Below are positions 9,203 to 19,905 of a stretch of 64,000 nt of DNA, piece after piece. The stretch covers positions 1 to 64,000 of the forward strand of contig NZ_JAAVUT010000005.1 in assembly GCF_018449575.1 (NCBI RefSeq), read 5' to 3'. Made by a program: the position numbers and the translations under genes. Source of the DNA: Sodalis sp. dw_96 (GTDB lineage Bacteria > Pseudomonadota > Gammaproteobacteria > Enterobacterales > Enterobacteriaceae). The first letter of the stretch is position 1; each line of letters begins with the position of its first letter. The notes under the pieces were generated by a model, which was not told where the DNA came from, searched no databases, and saw nothing but the letters and a program-made list of their open reading frames with translations.

Positions 9203-12200
9203 TCATAATTTCAGCACCAGCAGGTGGCTGCCGCCATCCAATAGGGTATGTACCCGGTTTTCGGTCAAGGCAAGGGGTTTTTTATCAAGCCACGCTTCGG
9301 TGACGCCGCGTGAACGCAGCCCGCTGTTGGTGACCTCGATGCTGAACCGGGTGTCCAAGACATTCACTTCGGCGTCGAAGCCCGGCCAACTGGACGGGAT
9401 ACAGGGATCGACAATCAGCATATCCCCCTCCCTCCGGATGCCCAGGATGCCTTCCACGCCGGCGCGGTACATCCAGCCCGCCGAACCGGTATACCAGGTC
9501 CAGCCGCCTCGGCCGATATGGGGCGCCACCGAATAAACGTCGGCGGCAATCACATAGGGTTCAACCTTATAGCGCGCTACGTCCTCCGCCGTACGCGCAT
9601 GATTGATGGGGTTAAGCAAGGCGAATAAATCATGGGCTTTATCCCCCTGATTAAGACCGACAAACGCCAGGATGGCCCACATGGCGGCATGGGTGTACTG
9701 CCCGCCGTTTTCCCGCAATCCGGGCGGATAGCCTTTGATGTAACCCGGGTCATGTTCGGTTTTATCGAACGGCGGCGTAAACAACAGCGCCAGCATATCC
9801 TCGCGCCGGATCAGTAGTTTTTCCAGCGAACTCATGGCCTGGGCGGCCCGTTGGGGATCCGCCGCACCGGACAATACCGACCAGGATTGCGCGATGGAAT
9901 CTATCCGACACTCGTCGTTCTCCTTGCTGCCCAGCCAAGTACCGTCATCGAAGGTGGCGCGGCGATACCACTCCCCATCCCAGGCTTCCCGTTCTATGGC
10001 GGCGCGCAGCGCTTCTCCCTGGCTACGCCAGCGGGCGGCCCGTTCCGGTTCCCGTGCTTCTACCCAGGGAGTAAATAGCGCCAGGGTCCGGATCAACAGC
10101 CAGCCGAGCCAGACGCTTTCGCCTTTGCCCCCCTCGCCCACTCGATTCATGCCGTCATTCCAGTCACCGGTTCCCATCAGCGGCAGTCCATGCTCGCCAA
10201 AAAGCGTCAGGGTCTGCTCCAGGCCCTGCACACAGTGCTGGTAAACGGTTGCGCTTTCAGCGGCGGCCATCGGCTGGAAGAAGGCGTCATGCTCTTCCGG
10301 CGCCAGATGCGGTCCGTCCAGATAGAACAGCACCTCGTCTAATACCCCTTCATCGCGACTGCAGTTGATATAGGTGGCAACGGCGTAGGACAACCAGACC
10401 CGATCATCGGATATCCGGGTACGTACGCCCTGGCCGGAATGCGGCAACCACCAATGCTGTACATCTCCGTCCAGAAACTGGCGTCCCGCCGCCCGTAGCA
10501 GATGACCACGGGTCAACTGGGGTTGGGCAAAGGTCAGCGCCATACCGTCCTGCAGCTGATCGCGGAAACCATAGGCGCCGCTGGCCTGGTAAAAGCCGGA
10601 TCGGGCCTGGATTCGGCAGGCCTGGGTTTGATAAAGCAGCCAGCCGTTAAGCATAATGTCCATGGCGGGATCCGGCGTGGTGACCTGTATCGCCCCCAGC
10701 CTCTGCTGCCAATGCTGCGTGACCTCGTTTAGCACCGCGTTCAAATCGGCGGCGCGATAGGTTTCAATCAGCCGTCGCGCGCCTTCCGGCGAGTCGCTTT
10801 GACCAATAAACCACACCACTTCCTGGCTTTGATTCGCCCCCAGCTCAATATGGGTTTGCAGCACCGTACAAGGATCGAATCCGGCACCGCACGCTCCGCT
10901 GAGGCGGCTGCCGTTCACCAGGGCGGCCGGGGCGTTCATGCTGCCGTTGCGCCCGAGGAATTCGGAGCGATCGGCGGTAAACCCATCCTGGCGCCCGTCG
11001 AGGTCGGCGAATGCGATCCGTCCCTGAAAGGCCGTGGACCATGAGTTGCGCACCAGCACCGCGCCGGTGCTTTCATCCCGTTCGGTAATAATGAACGGCC
11101 CCGACGCGCCGCGTGACGTGCCCAATACCCATTCCGTATAGGCGGAGATGGATAAGCGCAGCGGCTGATCGCCGAGATTATGCAGGGTGAGCCGGGAGAT
11201 TTTAATCGAATCTTCCAGCGGCACATACTGCAGCAGCTCAACGGCGGTGTGCTGAGTGTGATGTTCAAAACGGGAGTAGCCGAAACCATGGCGGGCCAGA
11301 TAACGGCCGCCATCGTCAATGGGATGCAAGGTGGGACTCCATAGCTCGCCGGAGGCTTCATCGCGGATATAGATGGCTTCACCGCCGTTATCCGCCACCG
11401 CATCGTTCAGCCAGGGGGTCAACTGATTTTCACGGCTGTTTTGCGCCCAGCTGTATCCGCTGCCGCGGGCCGACACCAGGAAACCGAATTCCGGATTGGC
11501 GATAACGTTAATCCAAGGTGCGGGGGGCCTGGTCTCGGCATCCATGACCGTGACATATTCCCGTCCCTGGCGGGCAAAGCCCCCGGTGCCGTTGAAGAAC
11601 GCCAGGTCCGCGGGCAAGGGGATCTGCGCCGGCGCGGGCAAACGCAATCTTCGCTGCGGCAGCATCGACACCGGCGGCAGTTCCAGTTCCGCCAGTTGGG
11701 TAGTGATATTACCCCGTCTGGCCAGCAACGAGACCCGGGCCACGGACTGCAACAGCATCCGCGCTTCATGGCTCATCAAATCCGCCCGCAGAGTATAAAC
11801 GCTGCCCCGCGAGGATTCGCCGGCATAGCGCGGACGCGCCTGGCTGCTGCGCACCGCGGTTTCAATAGCTATCTGTAAATCCTGCAAATAGGAGGAAGAG
11901 TGTTCGTTGATGATTACCACATCAACGCTCAACAGTTTCATGTGCCAGTATTCCTGGGCGCGCAATAGCTGCTTCACCTGGGCGATATCCTGGATATCGT
12001 CGATGCGCAGCAAGACGATGGGCAAATCTCCTGAGATGGACAGCGGCCATAGGTCGGATTGTTTTCCCGCCCCAAGGATAATGCTATTGGAAGGCGGACG
12101 GAAACGGGCGTCGGTATACAGCAGCGGCGCGGCCAGGCGTTGGAAATCCGCCGCTTCTTCGGCGTGGATGCCCAAATGGCGCAGCTGCACCTGCGCCTGG

Positions 12201-15200
12201 GTCCAGGCCAGGGTCTTCGCGCGTTTATAGGCGCTGCGGTCATGATGTTTATCAATCAGAGCCATCAACTCCGCTTCGCTGGCGGCCACCAGGGTCCAGT
12301 AGGTGACCCGTACCGAACTGCCTGCGGGGATGCGTACCTGGCGGCGCAGGGAGAAGATGGGATCAAGCACCGTGCCAACGGTATTGGATAACGGTTGCCG
12401 TCCCTGGATCGCTTCGCTGTGGAGGGGAGATATGCCCTTGCCGATAAAACGCGCCCGATCGGTTTCATATTGCGGGTCGGCGATGCTTGCGCCCTCGACA
12501 ATGGCTAAATGAGCCGCCCAGACCTGCGGCTCCTGCGGCGTACGTGGACGCCGGGTAGCGACAAGGGCGGTAAATTCCGGCAGATAGCGGGTCTGCACGA
12601 ACATCTTGGCAAACGCCGGATGGGCGGCATCAGTATTGGCGGGGGCCAGCACCAATTCCGCGTAGGAGGTCAGTTCTACTTCCCGCACGCGGCGACCGCT
12701 GTTGGTGAGCATGACGCGCCTGACCTCACCGTCATCCTCACCGGACACCAGGACATTCAGGGTGGTGGTGAGCGTGCGGTCATGGTGAATGAATGTCGCG
12801 TCGTCTTCGCTGAAAATCACCTGATTGAAGGACTTGCCTTTCAAGGCGCGAACCCTACGCTCGCTCATGGCGGTCATGCCTTGGGTTTGCAAACCGGCCG
12901 CCCAGATTTTCCCGCTGCGCAAGTCGCGAAAGCGAATAAACGAGCGGGCGTCGTCACGGGTGACGTCTTCCCGCCAGCGGGTGACGGAGATGTCGCCCCA
13001 GCGGCTGTAACCGCCGCCGGCGACGGTGAGCATCACCGCATAATGGCCGTTGGATACCATATGGACCACCGGCGCGCCGGCGGGTATGGCGGAGAAGCGG
13101 CGTTGGCTTATAAAACCAAGGCCGGATTTGTCCACCGCCCGCTTCACTTCCTCGGCATGGGGTTTAGCCAGGGCCACTTCACGAGGCATTCTTTCCTGCA
13201 ACAGCAACTCGCAGGATTGAATCATCGGCTCGCGATGGAAACGCTCCCGCATGATGCCCTGCAGCAGGGTGTTATTCAGCGCCACCAACGCCATGCCCTG
13301 GTGATGCGCCATATAGCTGCGCACCACCGCCACCCTCTGTTTCTCCGGCAGTCTGGAGGCCGTAAAATCCAGAGCCTCATAAAAACCATAGGTCCCCTTG
13401 GCGCCCATCTGCGCCAGCCGGCGATAGTTTTCCACCGCGCCATGGGCGTCCACCATGGATGCCAAGCCGGTGGCATACGGGGCGATAACCCTGTTTTGCG
13501 CCAATCCGCGCTGCAGCCCCAGACCCGGTACGCCGAAATTGGAATACTGATAGGTAAAGTCCAGATCGCGGGCATTGTATGCCGACTCTGAAATCCCCCA
13601 CGGAATATGCAGTGAGTGGCCGTAGGCCTGCTGATGCGCCACCACCACCCGGTTGGTTTGCTCCAGCAGCGTGCCGGCCGCCGCGCGCATCACCAGTGAC
13701 GGCATCAGGTATTCAAACATGGAACCCGACCAGGAAATCAGCGCGGCGCCTTTACCGGACCGAATGGCGGCCCGGCTCAGCCGGAACCAGTGTTTAGTGG
13801 GGATATCCCCCTTGGCGATGGCAAACAGGCTGGCCAGGCGGGCTTCGGACGCCAACAAATCATAACAACTGCTGTCAAGCTGGTTATCGGTAAAGGAGTA
13901 ACCAATGGACAACAGTTTGCGTTCGTCATCCACCAGGAAACGAAAATCCATCTCCAGGGCCAAAGCCCGCGCGGTATCCGCCAGGGATTGCAGCCGAAAA
14001 TTAATGGTTGCCGTCTGCGCCAGGACGAATTGCAGATCGTCATCATGGGCGGCCAGGCTGTTTTTGAGAGCCTCAAGCCAGAACAACAAGGTGGAATCGG
14101 GGGTCTCCTCCATCAGGGCCAGCATATCGATAACCAGCCCGTGCGCCTCTTCCGCCAGTATCCGCAGTTTGGGCAACAGGGTCTCCGCCGGTTCGGCCAG
14201 CGTCAGCTCCAGATTGATTTCTTCCAGGGCCACCGTCAGCGGCAGATTGTCCAACTCCGGGGTAACCCTCAGCGCCTGGTGAATCAACAGCAGGTGATCC
14301 CGGGTGCCGGCGCGCCAGGCCGGGGCAAGGGTATGATTCAGCCACTCTTCGCAGGCATTGGCCAGGGCGATGAGATGACCGGCCAGATTGCCGCTGTCCA
14401 CCGAGGAGACATAGGCCGGCGTCAACGCCTCGAGCGTGCGGGTTTCGTACCAATTAAAAAAATGTCCCCGATAACGCTGCAGCTTGAGCAGGGAGTCAAT
14501 GGTCGCCTCAAGCCGATCCAGCGTCGCGCCGGTTCCGGCCCAGCCGAAATCACGGGCCGACACCGACGACAGCAGATACAGGCCGATATTGGTGGGGGAG
14601 GTCCGGTGGGCAATAACCGGCCGCGGATCTTCCTGGAAATTGTCCGGCGGCAGCATATTGTCCGCCGGCGTCACAAAGGTTTCAAAAAAACGCCAGGTGC
14701 GACGGGCAATCAGCCGCATTTCCTGAGTTTGCGCGGCATCCAGGTTTGCTTTCGGCTTAATGACCGGCGCCCGGCTGGCCCAGTACGCCATGACCGGCGC
14801 CGACAGCCATAATAGGATAAATACTCCCGCCAGCGGCCAATTCCAGGGTGCGAAAGCCAATACCACCGCCACCATGCAAAGCGATAGCAGGAAACCGGCC
14901 GACATATGCCGGCAATAATTCATCAGCGTCGGACGCGGACTGCCGCCGGTTTGTGCCGAGGTGGTCCATTCCAGCAGCTTGCGACGGCTGAAACAGACTC
15001 GGTAAATCGACCTGACGATGGCGTCACACATCTGCCAGCCGTGATCGGCCATAAAGACCACTTGCATCAGGATCCGCAGCAGCGCATACCGCAGATCGCT
15101 TGCGACATTGACAAGATGTTTACCCAGGGGGATCCGACGGCGGCTCGGCAAAAGATCGCAGAAGATAGGTATCAGCGATGGAATGGCGATAGCCGCCAGA

Positions 15201-17722
15201 ATAAACCCGGTTGCCGACAGCGCCAGAGGCGCGGGCAGAAGCCAGCACCAGCCCAGCGCCAGCAGGCAGAAAGGCGCCACCAGCGAACGCCGCAGGTTAT
15301 CGATCATTTTCCAGCGACCCACAGGAGGAACCGGACTTAAACCATTATGGCCGTTGATAATCCAGGGTAATAATTGCCAGTCGCCCCGGGTCCAACGATG
15401 CTGTCTTTTCAACACCACGTCGTAACGCGCAGGCGAGTCTTCAACCAGTTCCACATCGGAGGCCAGCCCGGCCCGTGCATAGATACCTTCAAACAGATCG
15501 TGGCTGAGCAGGGTATTGGCGGGAATGCGATCTTTCAGGGCCGCTTCAAAAGCATCCACGTCATAGATACCTTTACCGGTGTAGGAGCCCTCGCCGAACA
15601 GATCCTGATAAACGTCCGACACCGCCGAGGCATAAGGATCCAGACCGCCAGGGCCCGAGAATACCCGTTGATAAATGGAACCCTCGGCGCCCAGCGGTAA
15701 TGAGGGCGTTACCCGAGGTTGCAGGATGCCGTAACCGGCCAGTATGCGTTTACCCTGGCTATCGAATTTTGGCCGGTTAAGGGGATGGGCCATTTTACCC
15801 ACCAGCTGTAACGCGGTATCCCGCGGCAAACGGGTATCGGCATCCAAAGTGATAACATAACGCACGTTTTCAGGCACCCGGCTGCCGTCAATAAAACCGG
15901 TGTCGAGGGCGCCGCGTAATAAACGGTTCAGTTCATGCAATTTTCCCCGTTTACGTTCCCATCCCATCCAGCAGCCTTCCCGTTCATTAAACACACGGCG
16001 GCGGTGCAGCAGCAAAAAACGCTCGCCGGCCGGGCCGAAGCCGTGGCGTTGATTCAGCCGATCAATCCCCTCGCGGGCGCAGGCAATCAACGCCTGGTCC
16101 TCGGGCATATTTTCCTGAGGGGCATCCACACTGTCGGAGAGCAGGGCAAAGGTTAAATCCCCCTCGCCGCTGGACAGAAAATGCACTTCCAGGCGTTCAA
16201 TCTGTTCATTGATATCATTTTCATCGCCGAGCAGTACCGGCACCACCACCATGGTGCGAAGCCGGGTCGGCACGCCGTCGTTCAAGGCCAGTCCCGCCAG
16301 GGGCGAGGCCCCGAGCCGCCAGTTCACCAGGCGGTTTACCAGGGCGCAGGAGGCTTCGCTGGCTATCGGCAGCGCCAGGATGATAAAGCCAATCAGCCAG
16401 CCGATACCGGCGGCTTGACGGAAAAGGGTCGCTGTTTCCACCGCCGCCAGCAAAGCCAGCAGCATGATTGTTCCAGCGTAACCGGTAATGCCCGGTTTGA
16501 TGACATAACGGCTGATACGCAGCCGCCAGGGCGCCTTGAAGCCGATATCCCGTTCCAATGCCTGCCGTCCGCCGGCGATGAGATGATAGCCCGGATCACC
16601 CACGCGGGCGGCTTCGTCAGGATCGCCTTGATCGGCGGCGGCGTCATGGGCCAGGGATAAGACCCGTCCGGCAATCTCCAGTTCGCTGTAAGCGGACCCG
16701 CGCGCCAACAGCTCGATGGCGCTGCGGTAAAGATTCCGGGTGGTGAAATTCATCTCGTCAAAGGCGCTGTGCTGTCCTAGCCGTTCATCCACCAGACTGA
16801 CGCTTTCAAACAGCGTTGCCCAATCGATATCGGATATCAAGCGCATACTGGTAATAATGTTGCGCACCGTGACATTGGATGCCCCCAATCGCTGCTGGGC
16901 ATTCTGCACGATGGATTCTATGGAGCTGCCCTGCTGGGTTAAGCGCTTTTCCAGCCAGCTCAGCGCCGGGGTGGTGCGGGGGTCCTGATTACGTAACCTT
17001 TTCGCCAGCTGCGCGGCGAAATGTTCGTTTAGCGGCGAGGTATAACTGTCCAGGTGCGCCGCGGCCATAGCCGCCAGCGCATCGCCTTTGGCCAACAGGC
17101 GATTGGCCAGATTTTCCGCCCGCTGCCTGGCCACGCGTCCTTCGTCGATTTGGTCCGCCAGCCGCCGCAGATTTTCAATCAGCACGATGCGCAGGGTAAT
17201 GGCCACCGCCCAGAGTTCGCCGATAGTCAGGGGCTGAACCCGTTGGTAGGCATTAATATAACGCTTGAGATTCTCCGGATCGAAATGGCTGTCGGTATGG
17301 GCGACAAACGCCCAGGCAAGCCCGAATACCCGGGGATAACCGGCAAAAGGTCCTTGGGACAGCTTTGGCAGCAGGCGATAGAAGCTCGGGGGTAAATCCT
17401 CGCGGATTTCACGTATTTGCGCTTCCACCAAATGGTAATTATCGAGCAGCCACTCGGCGGCCGGCACCACGATATTGCCCTTTTCCAACTCCATGGCGCT
17501 GGATCGATAGGCTGCCAGCAATACCGCCGCATTGTCATTCAGACGCTCATGGAGCGACGATACCCTCGGGGGACGGTCAGTGACCTCCTGAGCCGCCGCC
17601 AGACTCTCGGCATGCTGCTCCAAACGTTCGGCGCCGAATAATTCTTTCCTGACGGGTGCGGTATCATTCCAGGGAGAGATGGTTTTACGCAAATGCGTAA
17701 TATCAGCGAGCATCTTTTTCAT
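9203..17722 (-). CDS. ndvB: Cyclic beta-1,2-glucan synthase (NdvB/Cgs type)
   Basis: This 2839-residue protein has the architecture of rhizobial NdvB and Brucella Cgs, inner-membrane enzymes that initiate on protein, polymerise, size and cyclise beta-1,2-glucan from UDP-glucose. The cytosolic N-terminal region precedes a membrane segment near 415-455. A GT84 transferase domain follows from about 490 (RTMVVVPVLL; DADTRLP near 624; QHRWTRGDWQ), then more membrane segments near 800-1000. Two glycoside-phosphorylase-associated repeats lead to a GH94-like C-terminal domain (GTGDWNDGMNRVGEGGKGESVW near 2520, GGWTWYTGSAGWMYR) thought to set chain length. The frame is intact. AAGG lies 7 bp before the start. 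Osmoregulated cyclic glucans are unusual in enterics, which normally use opgGH. No ndvA-like exporter is visible in this window. Confidence 0.93.
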   Translation of the reverse strand: MKKMLADITHLRKTISPWNDTAPVRKELFGAERLEQHAESLAAAQEVTDRPPRVSSLHERLNDNAAVLLAAYRSSAMELEKGNIVVPAAEWLLDNYHLVEAQIREIREDLPPSFYRLLPKLSQGPFAGYPRVFGLAWAFVAHTDSHFDPENLKRYINAYQRVQPLTIGELWAVAITLRIVLIENLRRLADQIDEGRVARQRAENLANRLLAKGDALAAMAAAHLDSYTSPLNEHFAAQLAKRLRNQDPRTTPALSWLEKRLTQQGSSIESIVQNAQQRLGASNVTVRNIITSMRLISDIDWATLFESVSLVDERLGQHSAFDEMNFTTRNLYRSAIELLARGSAYSELEIAGRVLSLAHDAAADQGDPDEAARVGDPGYHLIAGGRQALERDIGFKAPWRLRISRYVIKPGITGYAGTIMLLALLAAVETATLFRQAAGIGWLIGFIILALPIASEASCALVNRLVNWRLGASPLAGLALNDGVPTRLRTMVVVPVLLGDENDINEQIERLEVHFLSSGEGDLTFALLSDSVDAPQENMPEDQALIACAREGIDRLNQRHGFGPAGERFLLLHRRRVFNEREGCWMGWERKRGKLHELNRLLRGALDTGFIDGSRVPENVRYVITLDADTRLPRDTALQLVGKMAHPLNRPKFDSQGKRILAGYGILQPRVTPSLPLGAEGSIYQRVFSGPGGLDPYASAVSDVYQDLFGEGSYTGKGIYDVDAFEAALKDRIPANTLLSHDLFEGIYARAGLASDVELVEDSPARYDVVLKRQHRWTRGDWQLLPWIINGHNGLSPVPPVGRWKMIDNLRRSLVAPFCLLALGWCWLLPAPLALSATGFILAAIAIPSLIPIFCDLLPSRRRIPLGKHLVNVASDLRYALLRILMQVVFMADHGWQMCDAIVRSIYRVCFSRRKLLEWTTSAQTGGSPRPTLMNYCRHMSAGFLLSLCMVAVVLAFAPWNWPLAGVFILLWLSAPVMAYWASRAPVIKPKANLDAAQTQEMRLIARRTWRFFETFVTPADNMLPPDNFQEDPRPVIAHRTSPTNIGLYLLSSVSARDFGWAGTGATLDRLEATIDSLLKLQRYRGHFFNWYETRTLEALTPAYVSSVDSGNLAGHLIALANACEEWLNHTLAPAWRAGTRDHLLLIHQALRVTPELDNLPLTVALEEINLELTLAEPAETLLPKLRILAEEAHGLVIDMLALMEETPDSTLLFWLEALKNSLAAHDDDLQFVLAQTATINFRLQSLADTARALALEMDFRFLVDDERKLLSIGYSFTDNQLDSSCYDLLASEARLASLFAIAKGDIPTKHWFRLSRAAIRSGKGAALISWSGSMFEYLMPSLVMRAAAGTLLEQTNRVVVAHQQAYGHSLHIPWGISESAYNARDLDFTYQYSNFGVPGLGLQRGLAQNRVIAPYATGLASMVDAHGAVENYRRLAQMGAKGTYGFYEALDFTASRLPEKQRVAVVRSYMAHHQGMALVALNNTLLQGIMRERFHREPMIQSCELLLQERMPREVALAKPHAEEVKRAVDKSGLGFISQRRFSAIPAGAPVVHMVSNGHYAVMLTVAGGGYSRWGDISVTRWREDVTRDDARSFIRFRDLRSGKIWAAGLQTQGMTAMSERRVRALKGKSFNQVIFSEDDATFIHHDRTLTTTLNVLVSGEDDGEVRRVMLTNSGRRVREVELTSYAELVLAPANTDAAHPAFAKMFVQTRYLPEFTALVATRRPRTPQEPQVWAAHLAIVEGASIADPQYETDRARFIGKGISPLHSEAIQGRQPLSNTVGTVLDPIFSLRRQVRIPAGSSVRVTYWTLVAASEAELMALIDKHHDRSAYKRAKTLAWTQAQVQLRHLGIHAEEAADFQRLAAPLLYTDARFRPPSNSIILGAGKQSDLWPLSISGDLPIVLLRIDDIQDIAQVKQLLRAQEYWHMKLLSVDVVIINEHSSSYLQDLQIAIETAVRSSQARPRYAGESSRGSVYTLRADLMSHEARMLLQSVARVSLLARRGNITTQLAELELPPVSMLPQRRLRLPAPAQIPLPADLAFFNGTGGFARQGREYVTVMDAETRPPAPWINVIANPEFGFLVSARGSGYSWAQNSRENQLTPWLNDAVADNGGEAIYIRDEASGELWSPTLHPIDDGGRYLARHGFGYSRFEHHTQHTAVELLQYVPLEDSIKISRLTLHNLGDQPLRLSISAYTEWVLGTSRGASGPFIITERDESTGAVLVRNSWSTAFQGRIAFADLDGRQDGFTADRSEFLGRNGSMNAPAALVNGSRLSGACGAGFDPCTVLQTHIELGANQSQEVVWFIGQSDSPEGARRLIETYRAADLNAVLNEVTQHWQQRLGAIQVTTPDPAMDIMLNGWLLYQTQACRIQARSGFYQASGAYGFRDQLQDGMALTFAQPQLTRGHLLRAAGRQFLDGDVQHWWLPHSGQGVRTRISDDRVWLSYAVATYINCSRDEGVLDEVLFYLDGPHLAPEEHDAFFQPMAAAESATVYQHCVQGLEQTLTLFGEHGLPLMGTGDWNDGMNRVGEGGKGESVWLGWLLIRTLALFTPWVEAREPERAARWRSQGEALRAAIEREAWDGEWYRRATFDDGTWLGSKENDECRIDSIAQSWSVLSGAADPQRAAQAMSSLEKLLIRREDMLALLFTPPFDKTEHDPGYIKGYPPGLRENGGQYTHAAMWAILAFVGLNQGDKAHDLFALLNPINHARTAEDVARYKVEPYVIAADVYSVAPHIGRGGWTWYTGSAGWMYRAGVEGILGIRREGDMLIVDPCIPSSWPGFDAEVNVLDTRFSIEVTNSGLRSRGVTEAWLDKKPLALTENRVHTLLDGGSHLLVLKL

Positions 17723-18094
17723 AGGAGCCTTAAACCTGCGTCATCATGTCACAGGGGGATGAATAAAATGAATAAAAGATAAAATGCCGTACTGGCGGAT
17801 AATTAACTCCGCCCCGTCATGGCCGGTTTCTTAACCCTGGGAAAAGCAGCGCTTTACGGCAGCGCCGGGATGAGATATGCCCGTTGGAGCATAAATGACA
17901 TGTGATAATAAATGTGAAGGCAACCGGATTGCCCGACCCGTCCGATGCGTTTCAACAGTCGGCCGTTTATACATTCAGCCGTATAGGCGCTGAGCGGGTC
18001 CTCTGAATATGGACCATAAACCCCGTTTGCGCCAATTCACCAGTACGATAATGTACCGGGTATCGCAAACAGCGGTTAAATGGGCCGTTAGCCG
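17723..18094. other. Intergenic region upstream of ndvB
   Basis: This 372-bp gap lies between mviM and ndvB, both on the minus strand, and should hold the ndvB promoter. No consensus promoter, terminator or RNA gene was recognised. Frames across it are low-quality shadows extending from mviM. Confidence 0.4.
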
Positions 18095-19006
18095 TTAGGT
18101 CTCGAGCAGCAACCGTTCTATCCAGGACTGGGCAAGAATAGCCTGCTCGCCGCTCACGGAGGGGGGTGTCTGGTTGCTCACCGCCTCGATAAAATGCCGC
18201 ACCGCGCCGGTAAAACCGCGTAGGGTTAAAATCGTTTGCCAGGAGGAAACCGGTAATTCGCTGATAATTCCATGGCTTTCGCTGCGCCACAATCGCATAT
18301 CCTCAATGCGATACAGCGCGCCGGCGGTCACCGCCTCCAGCGTTTCGCGCTGGCTGCCGGCCTGGCGGTGCATGCTGGTGGTGATACAGCACTCCCGCTG
18401 TTGAAAATGATGCTCGGCGTAGAGCATCTGGCCTGCGTCGTTGACCCGCAGCGTACCGCTGAGCAATGCCGCCTCTTCTCCCGCCAGCCACAGCGCGGTG
18501 TCCACCACATGGAGATAATCGTCCAGCAGCGTGAATCGCAGATCCCGGGGACCAATACTGTTATCACGGTGCTTATCCATTCGAATGGAGGCCGGCTGGC
18601 CCATTTGCTGCTTCAACTGCAGATAGAGCGGCGCGAAACGGCGGTTGAACCCCACCATCAGCGCGCATTTGTGGCGCGCGGCCAGGGCCAACAACTGCTC
18701 CGCCCGTTCCAGGGTGTCCGCCAGGGGTTTATCCACATACACATGGATACCCCGCCTGAGCAATGATGACACCACCTCGAAATGGGTGTCGGTACTGCTA
18801 TGAACAAATACCGCATCGCACCGTTGCGCCAATGCTTCCAGGCTATTGAAACAATCAATGCGATAACTGGCGCAAAGGGCCTGCGCCTTGGCCTGATTGG
18901 GAGAAAACGCCCCCATCAACCGCCACTCCTGCCCCTGGCACAACAGCGGCAAATACACTTTTTGCGCAATCCCGCCCAACCCGGCAATGCCGATACGTAG
19001 GGTCAT
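18095..19006 (-). CDS. mviM: Gfo/Idh/MocA-family oxidoreductase MviM (YceM)
   Basis: The 303-residue protein is collinear with E. coli MviM/YceM (307 aa). An N-terminal Rossmann motif (IGIAGLGGIAQKVYLP) and the Gfo/Idh/MocA signature VYVDKPLADTLERAEQLL support an NAD(P)-dependent oxidoreductase of unknown substrate. A strong AGGAGG precedes the ATG at 19004-19006. Only 16 bp separate it from rimJ upstream, so the two are probably cotranscribed; in E. coli yceH lies between them and is missing here. The family often acts on sugars, but no substrate can be assigned. Confidence 0.92.
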   Translation of the reverse strand: MTLRIGIAGLGGIAQKVYLPLLCQGQEWRLMGAFSPNQAKAQALCASYRIDCFNSLEALAQRCDAVFVHSSTDTHFEVVSSLLRRGIHVYVDKPLADTLERAEQLLALAARHKCALMVGFNRRFAPLYLQLKQQMGQPASIRMDKHRDNSIGPRDLRFTLLDDYLHVVDTALWLAGEEAALLSGTLRVNDAGQMLYAEHHFQQRECCITTSMHRQAGSQRETLEAVTAGALYRIEDMRLWRSESHGIISELPVSSWQTILTLRGFTGAVRHFIEAVSNQTPPSVSGEQAILAQSWIERLLLET

Positions 19007-19022
19007 ATGTCCTCCTGGGAAG

Positions 19023-19607
19023 TCAGCGTCCCGGTGTCCAGCCCGTATAGGTCAGCGCGGTCAATACATGGTCGCGCCATTTACCATCGATCATCAAATA
19101 ATCCTTGGCATACCCTTCGCGCTCAAACCCTAGCCGCGCCAGCAAGTTGCCGCTGCGCTTATTATGCGGCATATAGTTGGCCATAATGCGGTGCATTTGC
19201 TGCTGCCGCTGCATATAGCGAATGGCGGATTGCAGGGCCTCGAACATGAGTCCCTGCCCCTGCCATTTTTCCCCCAGGGAGTAACCGAGAAAACAGGCAT
19301 GGAAAGAGCCGCGCAATACATTGCTGAAATTGGCGACTCCATAGATTTCATTTTCTTCCGGATCGAGCAGGATGAAATAATAGGCGGTTCCCTGCCGATG
19401 CATTTCCGTGATCAAGCCCAGCCGAGCCTGCCAGCCCGACGGATAGCAGTGGCTTTCATCACGAATGGGTTCCCAGGGCTTCAAGAAGGCCCGATTGCCG
19501 GCATAGTACTCGGCCAGCCGATAAGCGTCGCGTTCATGGACCAAACGCACCACCAGCCTGGCGGTAACCAGTCGCACCTTCGGCGACGCTGAACGATAGC
19601 CAAACAT
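19023..19607 (-). CDS. rimJ: Ribosomal protein S5-alanine N-acetyltransferase RimJ
   Basis: RimJ is a GNAT enzyme that acetylates the N-terminal alanine of ribosomal protein S5. The 194-residue product starts [28 protein letters not shown], matching E. coli RimJ in sequence and length. The acetyl-CoA loop is visible in [17 protein letters not shown], followed by [29 protein letters not shown]. The start at 19607 is preceded by GGAGG; an 18-residue upstream extension is not family-like. It is first gene of a likely rimJ-mviM operon and divergent from mdtH. Confidence 0.95.
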   Translation of the reverse strand: MFGYRSASPKVRLVTARLVVRLVHERDAYRLAEYYAGNRAFLKPWEPIRDESHCYPSGWQARLGLITEMHRQGTAYYFILLDPEENEIYGVANFSNVLRGSFHACFLGYSLGEKWQGQGLMFEALQSAIRYMQRQQQMHRIMANYMPHNKRSGNLLARLGFEREGYAKDYLMIDGKWRDHVLTALTYTGWTPGR

Positions 19608-19905
19608 CTTTCCTCCGCTATCAGGGCTATTAACAACCATCATGGGGCATGACCCGATCATGGGCCATCACAACCCTTACGGCAACTCGAAATCCATTCG
19701 GTAAATACCCTTTTCATTTCACCATAGTAAAAGCCGCCGGGAATACTTTTTTTACCGCCGGCAGGCAGAAAAGAGATCGCCCTCATAAATTATCGTTTTT
19801 ATTATTGTTTTTCGATAAAAAAATATCCTGGCGGCGGGGTTTCGTTATGACCTTATAACGGTCAGAATGAAGATCTTTTTCAAAGATTTAACTTTTTGGT
19901 GAAGT

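Noticed and set aside
12509-13591. 360-codon plus-strand frame within ndvB
   Set aside because: Antisense to an intact glucan synthase; rich in His, Arg and Gly as expected for shadows of GC-rich genes.
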